Of a stretch of 33,554 nucleotides of DNA, positions 7,909 to 15,340 are shown in pieces. A program made the translations under genes and the position numbers. The notes below the pieces were generated by a model, which was not told where the DNA came from, did not search any database, and saw only the letters and a list, made by a program, of their open reading frames with translations. Origin of the DNA: Acidimicrobiia bacterium (GTDB taxonomy: Bacteria > Actinomycetota > Acidimicrobiia > Acidimicrobiales > CATQHL01); assembly GCA_009840735.1 (NCBI GenBank), contig VXNF01000011.1, positions 5,232 through 38,785 of the forward strand, in the 5' to 3' direction. Each line of letters starts with the position of its first letter. Positions within the stretch are counted from its first letter, which is position 1.

Positions 7909-9200
7909 CCACAATCACCGGTGCCACGGTCATCGACCTGCGCTTCCCCACGAGTCGAGACCTCGACGGGTCCGACGCCATGAACCCCGACCCGGATTAC
8001 TCGGCGGCCTACCTGCGCCTTGCGACCTCCGAGGCCGATCTGGCGGGCCACGGCTTCGTGTTCACCATCGGACGGGGCAACGACGTCCAAGCCGTCGCCG
8101 TCGAGGCGGTGGCTCAGCGCCTTGTGGGGCGCGCCGTTGACTCGCTCGCAGAGGATCCGCGCGCCGTCAACCGGGAACTCGCCTGGGACAGTCAGCTGCG
8201 CTGGCTCGGGCCTGAGGCGGGCTTGATGCACATGGCCATCGGGGCGACCATGAGCGCGGTCTGGGACCTGCGGGCGCGCCGGGAAGGCTGGCCGCTGTGG
8301 GCGACGCTTGCCGCGCACGAGCCGGCGGAGCTTGTCTCTCTCGTGGACTGGACCTACATCGCTGATTTCCTGGACCCCGGGCGGGCGCGGGAGATCCTGG
8401 AGGAGCGGAAGCCCGAGCGGCAGGCTCGGATCGACGAGTTGCGCCGGGACGGCCTGGCCGCGTACGCCACCACTCCGGGCTGGCTGGGCTACAGCGACGA
8501 GAAGCTGGTTCGGCTGTGCCGCGAGGCTGTCGCCGACGGGTTCACGACCATCAAGCTGAAGGTCGGCGCTGACACTGGCGACGACCGGCGGCGCTTGGGG
8601 TTGGCCCGCGCGGCGGTGGGGCCCGACGTGGCGCTGGCCGTGGACGCCAACCAGCGCTGGAGCGTGCCGGAGGCCATCGCCGCCATCAGCGAGCTGGCGG
8701 AGTTCGACTTGCTCTGGGTGGAGGAGCCCACCCATCCCGCCGACGTGGTGGGCCACGCCACCATTGCTGAGGCCGTCCGTCCGGTGCCCATCGCCACCGG
8801 CGAGATGCTGGCCGGCCCCACCCTCGCCAAACAGTTGCTGCATCTCGGCGGCGTGCAAGTCCTGCAGATCGACGCCACTCGCATGGGCGGGCCGCACGAC
8901 CTGCTGGCCACGCTGCTCATGGCGGCTGCCGCGGGGGTTGACGTGATTCCCCACGCGGGCGGGGTGGGCCTGTGCGAGGCGGTGCAGCACTACGCATTCT
9001 TCAACGCGATCTGCGTGGCTGCCGACCCGCGCAGGCTGGCGCTGGAACACGTCGACCACCTACACGAGCACATGGCCGACCCCGTGCAGGTCAGCAACGG
9101 CCGCTACCGCCTGCCCACCCGACCCGGCGCCAGCACAGCGTTCCAACCCGGCACCGAACTGGTCTTCGGGTATCCGACAGGTACCGAATGGCGGGACTGA
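7905..9200 (+). CDS. L-fuconate dehydratase (enolase superfamily)
   Basis: The 431-residue protein resembles L-fuconate dehydratase (FucD/ENOSF1) throughout, including RFPTSRDLDGSDAMNPDPDY near the N-terminus and SPGWLGYSDEKLVRL-like text (TPGWLGYSDEKLVRL). Enolase-superfamily active-site elements are present: KLK in TIKLKVGAD (about 217-219), metal ligands in AVDAN, WVEEP and ATGEM, and the catalytic His in IPHAGGVG. It dehydrates L-fuconate to 2-keto-3-deoxy-L-fuconate in non-phosphorylated fucose breakdown. No other fucose-pathway gene is nearby, so a related sugar acid is possible. The ATG overlaps the PIN stop (ATGA), yet GC rises sharply at this boundary, so the coupling looks acquired. 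Confidence 0.9.
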   Translation: MTTITGATVIDLRFPTSRDLDGSDAMNPDPDYSAAYLRLATSEADLAGHGFVFTIGRGNDVQAVAVEAVAQRLVGRAVDSLAEDPRAVNRELAWDSQLRWLGPEAGLMHMAIGATMSAVWDLRARREGWPLWATLAAHEPAELVSLVDWTYIADFLDPGRAREILEERKPERQARIDELRRDGLAAYATTPGWLGYSDEKLVRLCREAVADGFTTIKLKVGADTGDDRRRLGLARAAVGPDVALAVDANQRWSVPEAIAAISELAEFDLLWVEEPTHPADVVGHATIAEAVRPVPIATGEMLAGPTLAKQLLHLGGVQVLQIDATRMGGPHDLLATLLMAAAAGVDVIPHAGGVGLCEAVQHYAFFNAICVAADPRRLALEHVDHLHEHMADPVQVSNGRYRLPTRPGASTAFQPGTELVFGYPTGTEWRD

Positions 9201-9253
9201 GCCTCCGTTTCTCAACCCGGCCTGATTGGCCGAGCCCTGTCACACCCCCCACC

Positions 9254-9272
9254 TAGGCTCCCCGACGGGAGG
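9254..9272 (+). promoter_or_regulatory. -10 element and ribosome binding site of rmuC
   Basis: TAGGCT at 9254-9259 is followed by GGGAGG at 9267-9272, 5 nt before the ATG at 9278. Upstream, CGGCC-TGATT-GGCCG (9218-9232) can form a small hairpin that might end the fuconate dehydratase transcript; it has no T tract. Confidence 0.4.
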
Positions 9273-9277
9273 TACCC

Positions 9278-10549
9278 ATGGAAATCGCACTCATCGTCGT
9301 CACACTCGTGGCGCTGCTCGCCGTCGGTGCGCTTGTCCGCGCTGCCCGCCAGCGCGATGAAGCTGCCCGTTCGCGGGACGAAGCCAGCCAGGAACTCAGC
9401 GCCGTGAAGGCGGCCAACGAAGCCAGGATGGAACAGATCGAAAGAGCGCGCCAGGATCTCGACACGCACTTCAAGGGCATGGCTGCCGAGGTGCTCAGCG
9501 CCAACAGCGAGACATTCCTGAAGCAGGCCAAGCAGCAACTCGCCAGCCACTCGCAGCTGAGTGAAGCCGACCTCGAGAAGCGCCAGCAAGCCATCGGCGA
9601 GTTGATCAAGCCGGTTCGTGAGAATCTGGAGAAGTTCGAGAAGCGAGTCAATGAGATGGAGGACAAGCGGACGGGCGCCTACGAGGGTCTGAAGACCGAA
9701 GTCGGCCTGCTCCGGGACGTCACCGGGAATCTCGGTGAGGCGCTCCGTTCCTCACAGATGCGCGGTCACTGGGGGGAACAGCAACTGCGCAATGTTCTGG
9801 AGTTGTCCGGCATGAGCGAGCGCATCGATTTCTTCGAGCAACTCACTGTCGGCAGCGGCGACAGCACGGGTCGACCCGATGCGGTCGTCCGCGTCCCCGG
9901 CGGGGCTCAGGTCGTCATCGACGCCAAGACCCCTCTGGACTCGTATCTGGAAGCCCACAACACCAGCGACGATCAGCGGCGACAGCAGGAACTGCTGCAG
10001 TCACATGCCGGCTCGCTCATGGGCCATGCCCGGACGCTGGGCGGCCGGAACTACGACGCCGCGGTCGCCGGCTCCCCGGACTTCGTGGTCATGTTCGTAC
10101 CCGCGGATCCCATTCTCGACTCGGCGCTGGACGTCCAGCCCACCCTCTGGCAGGACGCGTGGGAGAAGCACCAGGTGCTCATCGCCACCCCCGGCCTGCT
10201 GCTGGCGTTCCTGAAGACGGTGGCCCTAGCTTGGAAGGAGCAGTCCCTGCAGGAGAACGCCAGGCAGATCGCCGACGCGAGCAAGGAGCTCTACGACCGC
10301 CTGCGCATCTACTTCGACCATGTCGCCAAGATGGGCCGCGGCTTGGAGCAGGCTGTGAACTCCTACAACGCCGGCATCGGCTCACTCGACAGCCGCGTCC
10401 TGCCTCAGGCGCGTCGCCTGGAGGAACTGGATACGGCAACGACCAAGAAGATCGATGCGCCGCTTCCCGTCGATCGCGTCGTCCGCCTACTGTCAGTGCC
10501 CGAATACACCGCGGCGTCGGAAGTCCCATCGGGTTCCAAGGAAGGCTGA
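9278..10549 (+). CDS. rmuC: DNA recombination protein RmuC
   Basis: The 423-residue protein has an N-terminal membrane helix (ALIVVTLVALLAVGALV, residues about 4-20), a long coiled coil (about 25-130, rich in E, K, Q and R) and the conserved RmuC nuclease-like domain, visible as MRGHWGEQQLRNVLELSGM, VVIDAKTPLDSYLEA, FVVMFVPADPILDSAL and ATPGLLLAFLKTVALAWKEQ. RmuC limits DNA inversions at short inverted repeats and is predicted to be a PD-(D/E)XK-type nuclease; VIDAK matches such a core. Length is typical. A strong Shine-Dalgarno site sets the ATG. GC is somewhat below that of the housekeeping block. It is the last rightward gene before a convergent pair of leftward genes. Confidence 0.93.
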   Translation: MEIALIVVTLVALLAVGALVRAARQRDEAARSRDEASQELSAVKAANEARMEQIERARQDLDTHFKGMAAEVLSANSETFLKQAKQQLASHSQLSEADLEKRQQAIGELIKPVRENLEKFEKRVNEMEDKRTGAYEGLKTEVGLLRDVTGNLGEALRSSQMRGHWGEQQLRNVLELSGMSERIDFFEQLTVGSGDSTGRPDAVVRVPGGAQVVIDAKTPLDSYLEAHNTSDDQRRQQELLQSHAGSLMGHARTLGGRNYDAAVAGSPDFVVMFVPADPILDSALDVQPTLWQDAWEKHQVLIATPGLLLAFLKTVALAWKEQSLQENARQIADASKELYDRLRIYFDHVAKMGRGLEQAVNSYNAGIGSLDSRVLPQARRLEELDTATTKKIDAPLPVDRVVRLLSVPEYTAASEVPSGSKEG

Positions 10550-10665
10550 ACACGCCGCGACCCGCAGAGGTCTCGCGACTGCGATCTGTAACTTGCTTGG
10601 CGTTGCTGCTCTCGGGCATGTTGGCCGACCAGATGATGCTTGCAACGAATCCGTACGGCTCGTCG

Positions 10666-10695
10666 GTCTTATCCCAAGCCGTCTTATCCCAAGCC
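10666..10695. repeat. 15-bp tandem duplication
   Basis: GTCTTATCCCAAGCC occurs twice in direct succession (10666-10680, 10681-10695) in the spacer between rmuC and the convergent lipoprotein gene. In the minus strand it duplicates AWDKT in a short open frame (start near 10715) that runs antisense into rmuC. The rest of the 259-bp spacer has only an imperfect CGCGA/TCGCG hairpin at 10556-10577, a possible rmuC terminator. Confidence 0.7.
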
Positions 10696-10808
10696 TCTTG
10701 GAAGAACTGGCACACAACCTGATTCGTGGTGCAGCAGACGTTCGTCGTGCCCAGTGACAGCGGTGCCGGGCGCGGCGGCGCAGACCTCGTGCAGCATTGA
10801 CCCTCGGC

Positions 10809-11168
10809 TCAGAATCCGTAGTCGGTGACAGCGGTGATCTCGCAGTCAAGCCCCATACTGGCCCAAGCGTTGGTGCGAACCATTCCTCCGAACGCGTTGG
10901 CGGCGCTGTAGTCGACTCGAATGGCGATCTCCCCGTCAGAAATGCTGTCGTCGGGGTTGTAGTAGGTGGCATGCGTCTCCATGCTGCCGGGGTCGTTCAG
11001 TCTGGCCCTTATACGCGCCTCCAGACCATCGTGATTGCCATCCCAGGCGCTGACGCACCCCTCGAACAGTTCTCTGGCGTTCGTCGGCGCTGCCTCTGGC
11101 TCGCTCTCGGAGACACAACCCGCGATAATCACGACAACAATCGTCAGCGTGGCGGCGAGACGCTTCAT
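10809..11168 (-). CDS. Small secreted lipoprotein, function unknown
   Basis: The 119-residue protein starts MKRLAATLTIVVVIIAGC, a type II signal peptide with lipobox IAGC and Cys18 as the lipidation site, so the mature protein should be tethered to the outer face of the membrane. After a short acidic linker the domain includes LNDPGSMETHATYYNP and YSAANAFGGMVRTNAW, which recalls a small domain (LNDP-S ... NAFGG) seen at the C-termini of various bacterial lipoproteins and phage-associated proteins; I know no function for it. Its ATG overlaps the stop of the upstream repeat-protein gene (ATGA), so the two are translated together and probably act together at the cell surface. Confidence 0.75.
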   Translation of the reverse strand: MKRLAATLTIVVVIIAGCVSESEPEAAPTNARELFEGCVSAWDGNHDGLEARIRARLNDPGSMETHATYYNPDDSISDGEIAIRVDYSAANAFGGMVRTNAWASMGLDCEITAVTDYGF

Positions 11169-11707
11169 TCTCCCCAGCCCTCAAGGTCGTGGCATCCCTC
11201 AGATGAGGTACCAAAGTCCAGCCCGAATCCAGGCTGGTAGTACGCGACGATCTCCTGAGCGATGGTGCTGGCGGTGTCGGCGCCTGCATAGGTGCCTGCT
11301 GCGACGGTCTTCTCGATGCCCCCGCTGAACGCTACGACGTGGATCTCGTAGCCACCGGTCTCGCTCGGGAAGCAGTAGCCGTAGAGAGACGAGTCACGCG
11401 GCGACGCGGTCTCGACGATATTGGTGACCTTCACTTCATCGACCGGGTTCGCGATCGTGACCGTGTCCACAGGGTTCGCGACTGTCACCGTTTCGACTGG
11501 GTTGGCAATCGTGACCGTCTCGACGGGGTTGGCCACGGTGACGGTCTCTATCGGGTTCACAACAGTGACCGCCTCGACGGGGTTGGCCACGGTTACGGGC
11601 TGGCTGATGGCGGTCTCGATATCGCGGACCGCCAGGTAAAGCAGCACGAAGGCGACGATTGCCGCGGCGAGAGTCACGGTGGTGGCGGCGATGAGCGGTT
11701 TGCTCAT
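11165..11707 (-). CDS. Membrane-anchored nonapeptide-repeat protein
   Basis: The 180-residue protein has a transmembrane segment (residues about 5-27) followed by seven tandem nonapeptides with consensus VTVANPVET (residues 38-100, DNA 11408-11596), then a C-terminal domain of about 80 residues containing two cysteines (YGYCFPSE, SEGCHDLEG). The repeats alternate hydrophobic residues around a central Asn-Pro, as expected for an extended or beta-type stalk. With the N-terminus inside, the stalk and C-terminal domain would lie outside the cell. ATG 11707 is chosen over a longer frame because AGGAGG sits 8 nt upstream. It overlaps the lipoprotein gene by 4 nt. I do not recognise the family; display of a surface domain on a stalk is inference. 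Confidence 0.75.
   Translation of the reverse strand: MSKPLIAATTVTLAAAIVAFVLLYLAVRDIETAISQPVTVANPVEAVTVVNPIETVTVANPVETVTIANPVETVTVANPVDTVTIANPVDEVKVTNIVETASPRDSSLYGYCFPSETGGYEIHVVAFSGGIEKTVAAGTYAGADTASTIAQEIVAYYQPGFGLDFGTSSEGCHDLEGWGE
11408..11596 (-). repeat. 27-bp coding repeat, seven copies
   Basis: Seven 27-bp units encode the VTVANPVE(T/A/D) nonapeptides. DNA copies differ mainly at third positions and at Val/Ile and Glu/Asp codons, so the peptide is better conserved than the DNA. This suggests selection on the repeat rather than a very recent expansion. Confidence 0.85.
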
Positions 11708-11711
11708 TGGT

Positions 11712-11831
11712 GGTCCTCCTCGGTGGTCGGGCATCTTGTCGTCGAATGCCAACTGAGCCCGAGGAGGACCGTGAAGGCCCGACCTTGTGGCTCAATTCTG
11801 CGAGGACCAGTGGCCCCGGCATTCGACGACA
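11712..11831. repeat. Interleaved inverted repeats A-B-C-A'-B'-C'
   Basis: Three exact inverted-repeat pairs lie in the leader of the repeat-protein gene: A 11712-11723 with A' 11759-11770 (12 bp, GGTCCTCCTCGG), B 11725-11732 with B' 11777-11784 (8 bp), and C 11737-11750 with C' 11818-11831 (14 bp, TGTCGTCGAATGCC). A near-exact fourth pair, 11751-11759 with 11789-11797, lies inside. The partners appear in the same order, not reversed, so they cannot all fold as one nested hairpin; they would cross as pseudoknots or act as alternatives. A also covers the Shine-Dalgarno sequence of the gene starting at 11707, so pairing could hide the ribosome binding site. Confidence 0.75.
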
Positions 11832-11900
11832 GCCCGCACCGTAGCCGCTGCGGACGCGGAAAGCTCAACCCAGACAGAGATTCATCTCCAGAGGAGAGCC

Positions 11901-11985
11901 TAACAACAAGCCACAATATAGAATAACACTGATTGTATATGTTTATGGATGCCACTTACTATTGCATTATTTTGCTTTAGTATGG
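11901..11985. promoter_or_regulatory. AT-rich patch, probable promoter region
   Basis: By count 26 of 85 bases are G or C (about 31%), in a window where most genes are near 70%. It contains several TATA-like hexamers on both strands but no open frame. It lies in the 335-bp spacer 11708-12042, upstream of the repeat-protein operon, so it is a reasonable promoter for that operon, which would give a leader of roughly 200 nt or more carrying the inverted repeats. The rest of the spacer up to 12042 shows only a short GC-rich hairpin overlapping the stop of the next gene. Confidence 0.4.
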
Positions 11986-12042
11986 CGCTCGCTGGCCGAA
12001 GGCCGCCTCGACGGTCACATCTCGGCGCACGCGACCGCCCGG

Positions 12043-12666
12043 TCAGGCGGGCGGGCCGAACTCCTCGTCGAGGATCTCGCGTAGCCGGCGCTCGCCCTCG
12101 CCCTTTACGAACCACCACCTACCGACCGCGAGGCTGGCGAGGGTGAGAATCCCGAGGGCACCGAGGTAGAGCCCGCCGAGGACGGCCGACAGCGTGCCGT
12201 GTTGCGCGTCGAAGACCGTCGTGGCGACGAGAATCACGCCGCCGGCGTAGGCCGCGGCGCCCACAATCGTGTAGAAGCCGGTCATGAACCCGAACCAGGT
12301 GAACCCCGGTCCGGGCGCCAGCGTCACGATCTTGCGCCGGTCCAGGGGGAAGAGATAGGACTCCTCGAGCCGGTGAGCCACCAGCGGGCTGCCGGTGCGG
12401 TGGCGCAGCCACACTTCGAGGCGGGCGGCGTACTGGCGGGAGAAGATCAGGTAGTAGGCGTGGAACGCGGTGGTACAGGCGCCGATCAGGGCGACCACCG
12501 GGGCGGCGGCGAACAGCCAGGGGTGCGTCGCCGCCCCGAGCACGAACGCCGCGCCGCCAGCGAGGATCGAGTAGCGGATGTCCGCGAAGAACCGGTGGTG
12601 GTAGCGGGAGTTCATGGCTCGAAGACGGGCGAGCTGCTTCGCCGCCAAGGCAATGTCGGTGTCCAT
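12043..12666 (-). CDS. Integral membrane protein, function unknown
   Basis: The 207-residue protein shows four likely transmembrane segments in two pairs: YSILAGGAAFVLGAA and WLFAAAPVVALIGACTTAF (about 32-68), then TIVGAAAYAGGVILVATTV and LGGLYLGALGILTLASLAV (about 132-180). A hydrophilic loop of about 50 residues between the pairs contains LVAHRLEESYLFPLDRRK. The C-terminus is charged (GEGERRLREILDEEFG). I do not recognise the family. It is downstream of the LLM oxidoreductase with a 58-nt gap and may be the last gene of that leftward operon. Confidence 0.75.
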   Translation of the reverse strand: MDTDIALAAKQLARLRAMNSRYHHRFFADIRYSILAGGAAFVLGAATHPWLFAAAPVVALIGACTTAFHAYYLIFSRQYAARLEVWLRHRTGSPLVAHRLEESYLFPLDRRKIVTLAPGPGFTWFGFMTGFYTIVGAAAYAGGVILVATTVFDAQHGTLSAVLGGLYLGALGILTLASLAVGRWWFVKGEGERRLREILDEEFGPPA

Positions 12667-12724
12667 CAGTCCTGTGATTCGGTTCGGCGCCGTGGCGGCG
12701 GGAGGATCGCCGTTGCCCGTCGGC

Positions 12725-13720
12725 TCAGTCGCCTGCGGCGGGGCTCAGCAGGCGGTAGCCCTCGTGCGCGTCGAGGCCGCCGAAGGGCAGAACGTGCAGC
12801 GCCGGGGTGGTCACGCCGTTGGCCACATAGGCAGCGATGCGGTCGCGGCAGGCAGCGGGCGTCCCGTTGATCACGATCTCATCTGTGAGCTCGTCGGGAA
12901 GCTGCACCAGCGCCCCCGCCCGGTCGCCGCTGTCCCAGCGCTCCCAGAAGGAGCTCAGCATCGCCTCCCGGCCGAGCCACACGTGGAACGCCCGGTAGAC
13001 GGCCACCGACAGGTAGGCGGCCAGCATCCGCTTGGCGGCGGGCAGCACGGCGGCGCGGTCGGGGTTCGGGCAGACGAACAGGCGGGCCACGATCTCCGCC
13101 TGCGGCGCGATCTCACCCACAATGGCGGTCACCCGCGCCGCGTCGGCGGCCGAGAGCCAGTTGATGACAGCGCCGTCGGCCTCTCGAGCCGCCAGGCGCA
13201 GCATCTGGGGACGCAGGGCGGCCAGCAGCAGCGGGACCGGCGGGTCGGGCGGGGCGCTCACCGTGAGACGGAAGCCCTTCACCTCGAAGGTGTCGTAGGC
13301 GGCGGTGACCTTCTCGCCCGCCAGCGCGGCCCGCAGGAATCGCAGCGTGTCCCGCGCCCGGCGGTACGGCTCGTCGAACGAGACGCCGTTCCAGCGCTCG
13401 ACGATGACGTCGGAGGAGGTCCCGATGCCGAGCGCGAAGCGGCCGGGCGCGGCCTCTGCCAGCGCCGCGGCGGACTGCGCCAGCGTCGCCGGCCCGCGCG
13501 TGTACACCGGGATGATCGCGCTGCCGAGTCGTGCCTCCGGCGCCCAGACCGCCCCCAGCGCTAGGGGTGTGAAACCGTCGACGCCGGACGCCTCCGACGA
13601 CCACAGGTCGGTGTAGCCCCACGACATCAACTCGGCGATGCGCTCCCGCTGAGAGCCCAGCGGACCGCTCAGCGGGACCGAGACCCCTAGGGGCGTGCGA
13701 GGTGCGGGCTGCGCGCTCAC
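12725..13720 (-). CDS. LLM class F420-dependent oxidoreductase
   Basis: The 331-residue protein has the bacterial luciferase-like TIM-barrel pattern: GVSVPLSGPL at the first strand, GYTDLWSSEASGVDGFTPLALGA, RLGSAIIPVYTRGPATLAQSAAALAEAAPGRFALGIGTSS and late PEELT-type segments with GTPAACRDRIAAYVANGV. The GIGTSS turn and the TRGP segment are typical of F420-dependent members related to methylene-tetrahydromethanopterin reductase, in which hydride passes between coenzyme F420 and an organic substrate. The substrate is not predictable. It should be cytosolic. It starts 7 nt after the GNAT gene stops and is probably cotranscribed with it. FMN use is the main alternative. Confidence 0.85.
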   Translation of the reverse strand: MSAQPAPRTPLGVSVPLSGPLGSQRERIAELMSWGYTDLWSSEASGVDGFTPLALGAVWAPEARLGSAIIPVYTRGPATLAQSAAALAEAAPGRFALGIGTSSDVIVERWNGVSFDEPYRRARDTLRFLRAALAGEKVTAAYDTFEVKGFRLTVSAPPDPPVPLLLAALRPQMLRLAAREADGAVINWLSAADAARVTAIVGEIAPQAEIVARLFVCPNPDRAAVLPAAKRMLAAYLSVAVYRAFHVWLGREAMLSSFWERWDSGDRAGALVQLPDELTDEIVINGTPAACRDRIAAYVANGVTTPALHVLPFGGLDAHEGYRLLSPAAGD

Positions 13721-13727
13721 CGAACGC

Positions 13728-14372
13728 TCACAGCCACCGGAAGACCAGGCCGTCGCGGCGCTGGGCCCACTCCTCGGCGGTCATGGCGAACCGTTCGTGA
13801 TCCTCCCAGCAGCCGTTGATCTCCAAGAATCGCAGCGCCACCCCCTCCGAGCGCAGCGCCAACTTCTCCACCACCCGTCGGCTTCGCTGGTTGCGCGGCA
13901 CGATGGCGATCTCGACGCGGTGCATCTCGAGCTCCTCGAAGGTGAACCGCAGCCCGGCCACGACCGCCTCGGGGATGTAGCCGTTGCCGGCCTGACGCTG
14001 ATCGATCCAGTAGCCGATGTTGCAGGACTGGAACGGCCCGCGGGTCACACCGGTCACGTTCATCTCCCCCACCAGCGTCGCCTCCACGAAGACGCCGAAC
14101 CCGTAGCCGGTGCCGAGGTGGCGTTCCCGGTCGCGGGCGCCGCAGCGAGCCGCGAAAGCGGAGCGGCTCACGTCGGGGTCCGGCGCGCCGTGCTGCTTCG
14201 CCGGCTCCCACTGGGTCAGCCAGGCGCCGTTGCGGCCCCGCACGTCGCGCCATTGCGTGAAATCGCCCGGCGCCAAGGGGCGGAGACAGACTCGACGTCC
14301 GCTCAACAACGGCGGCGAGTCGATCGAGGCGAGAGCCCGGCGCATCCTTTGCGGGACCCTAGCCAGCATCAT
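13728..14372 (-). CDS. GNAT family acetyltransferase, RimJ-like
   Basis: The 214-residue protein matches RimJ/RimL-type GNATs: LLSGRRVCLRPLAPGDFTQWRDVR near the N-terminus, GEMNVTGVTRGPFQSCNIGYWIDQRQAGNGYIPEAVVAGLRFTFEELEMHRVEIAIVPRNQRSRRVVEKL in the acetyl-CoA-binding half (QAGNGYIPEA being the motif A loop, NQRSRRVVEKLAL motif B). RimJ acetylates the N-terminus of ribosomal protein S5, but many relatives act on other substrates, so no symbol is given. I start at ATG 14372, overlapping the ppx stop by 4 nt; a much longer frame upstream is antisense-free but shifted relative to ppx and is rejected. It is cytosolic, in the DUF501-ppx operon. Confidence 0.88.
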   Translation of the reverse strand: MMLARVPQRMRRALASIDSPPLLSGRRVCLRPLAPGDFTQWRDVRGRNGAWLTQWEPAKQHGAPDPDVSRSAFAARCGARDRERHLGTGYGFGVFVEATLVGEMNVTGVTRGPFQSCNIGYWIDQRQAGNGYIPEAVVAGLRFTFEELEMHRVEIAIVPRNQRSRRVVEKLALRSEGVALRFLEINGCWEDHERFAMTAEEWAQRRDGLVFRWL

Positions 14373-15340
14373 CGGGCCCCTGCCGCAGACGGCGCCACCG
14401 ACGGTTGCTCGCCGTCGCCAGCAAGGAGGGCGCGGACCAGCCCGTCCAGCAGGTCGGTCTCGGAGACGAGGCAGCTGTCGAAGCCGAAGTAGCGCATCGT
14501 CTTCACGAGCACACAGATGCCGGCGACGATGACGTCGGCCCGGTCGGCGTGCAGGCCCGGGTTGGCGACGCGCTGGGCGCGATCCTCCGTCGCCAGGGTC
14601 CGGAACACGTCCTCGGTAGCCGCGCGGCTCAACGCGAAGTGGTGGATCCTGTCGGGGTCGTAGGGCTCGAGGCCCAGCTCCACCGCCGCCACGCTGGTCA
14701 CCGTGCCGGCTGTGCCGATGAAGCAGGCCGTGCTGGGCAGGTCGCGGACGGCGATCAGCGCGTCCTCCAAGTGCGACTCGACCACCGACAGACAGGCGTG
14801 CAGCTCCTCGGGGCGAGGCGGGTCGTGGTGAATGAACTGCTCGGTGAGCCGCACACAGCCCACATCCGCCGAGTACACCCCCTCGCAGGTATCGGCACCG
14901 AAGGCGAACTCCGTGGACCCGCCGCCGATGTCGACCACGAGGAACGGGCCGCGCCCGCGATCCAGCCCGGCGGTCGCCCCGTCGAAACACAGGCGCCCCT
15001 CGGTCTCGCCGTCCAGCATTTCGGGCCGGACCCCCAGGACCTCCTCAGCACCGTCGAAGAACTCGTCGGCGTTGGCGGCGTCGCGGGCCGCAGAGGTGGC
15101 CGTGGCTCGCACCGCCTCGACGCCCAGGTCGTCCATGCTCTGGCGGTACTCCCCCAGCACAGCGACGGTTCGTCCGATGGCCTCGCCGTCGAGGCGTCCG
15201 GCTGCGTCGACACCTTGGCCGAGACAGGTGACGACGGAGTGCCGCTGGAGGGTCTCGGCGCCGCCGCGGCTCACGAGCAGCCGGGTGGAGTTCGTCCCGC
15301 AGTCGACCGCCGCCACCACACGGTCGCCGGGTCCGTTCAC
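14369..15340 (-). CDS. ppx: Exopolyphosphatase / pppGpp phosphohydrolase (Ppx/GppA family)
   Basis: The 323-residue protein has the sugar kinase/actin-fold phosphate loops: VAAVDCGTNSTRLLV at the N-terminus, ATATSAARDAANADEFF, VVDIGGGSTEF (about residue 137-147) and GTAGTVTSVAAVEL. Its length matches the short actinobacterial Ppx1/Ppx2 type without the C-terminal HD domain. The family hydrolyses the end phosphate of polyphosphate or pppGpp, affecting phosphate storage and stringent signalling; which activity applies cannot be told. GTG 15340 overlaps the DUF501 stop (GTGA) and places the first phosphate loop at the usual distance. DUF501-ppx order is conserved in actinobacteria. Confidence 0.9.
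   Translation of the reverse strand: MNGPGDRVVAAVDCGTNSTRLLVSRGGAETLQRHSVVTCLGQGVDAAGRLDGEAIGRTVAVLGEYRQSMDDLGVEAVRATATSAARDAANADEFFDGAEEVLGVRPEMLDGETEGRLCFDGATAGLDRGRGPFLVVDIGGGSTEFAFGADTCEGVYSADVGCVRLTEQFIHHDPPRPEELHACLSVVESHLEDALIAVRDLPSTACFIGTAGTVTSVAAVELGLEPYDPDRIHHFALSRAATEDVFRTLATEDRAQRVANPGLHADRADVIVAGICVLVKTMRYFGFDSCLVSETDLLDGLVRALLAGDGEQPSVAPSAAGAR

Noticed and set aside
14373-14990. Upstream extension of the GNAT frame
   Set aside because: It overlaps ppx in another frame; the GNAT domain begins after ATG 14372.
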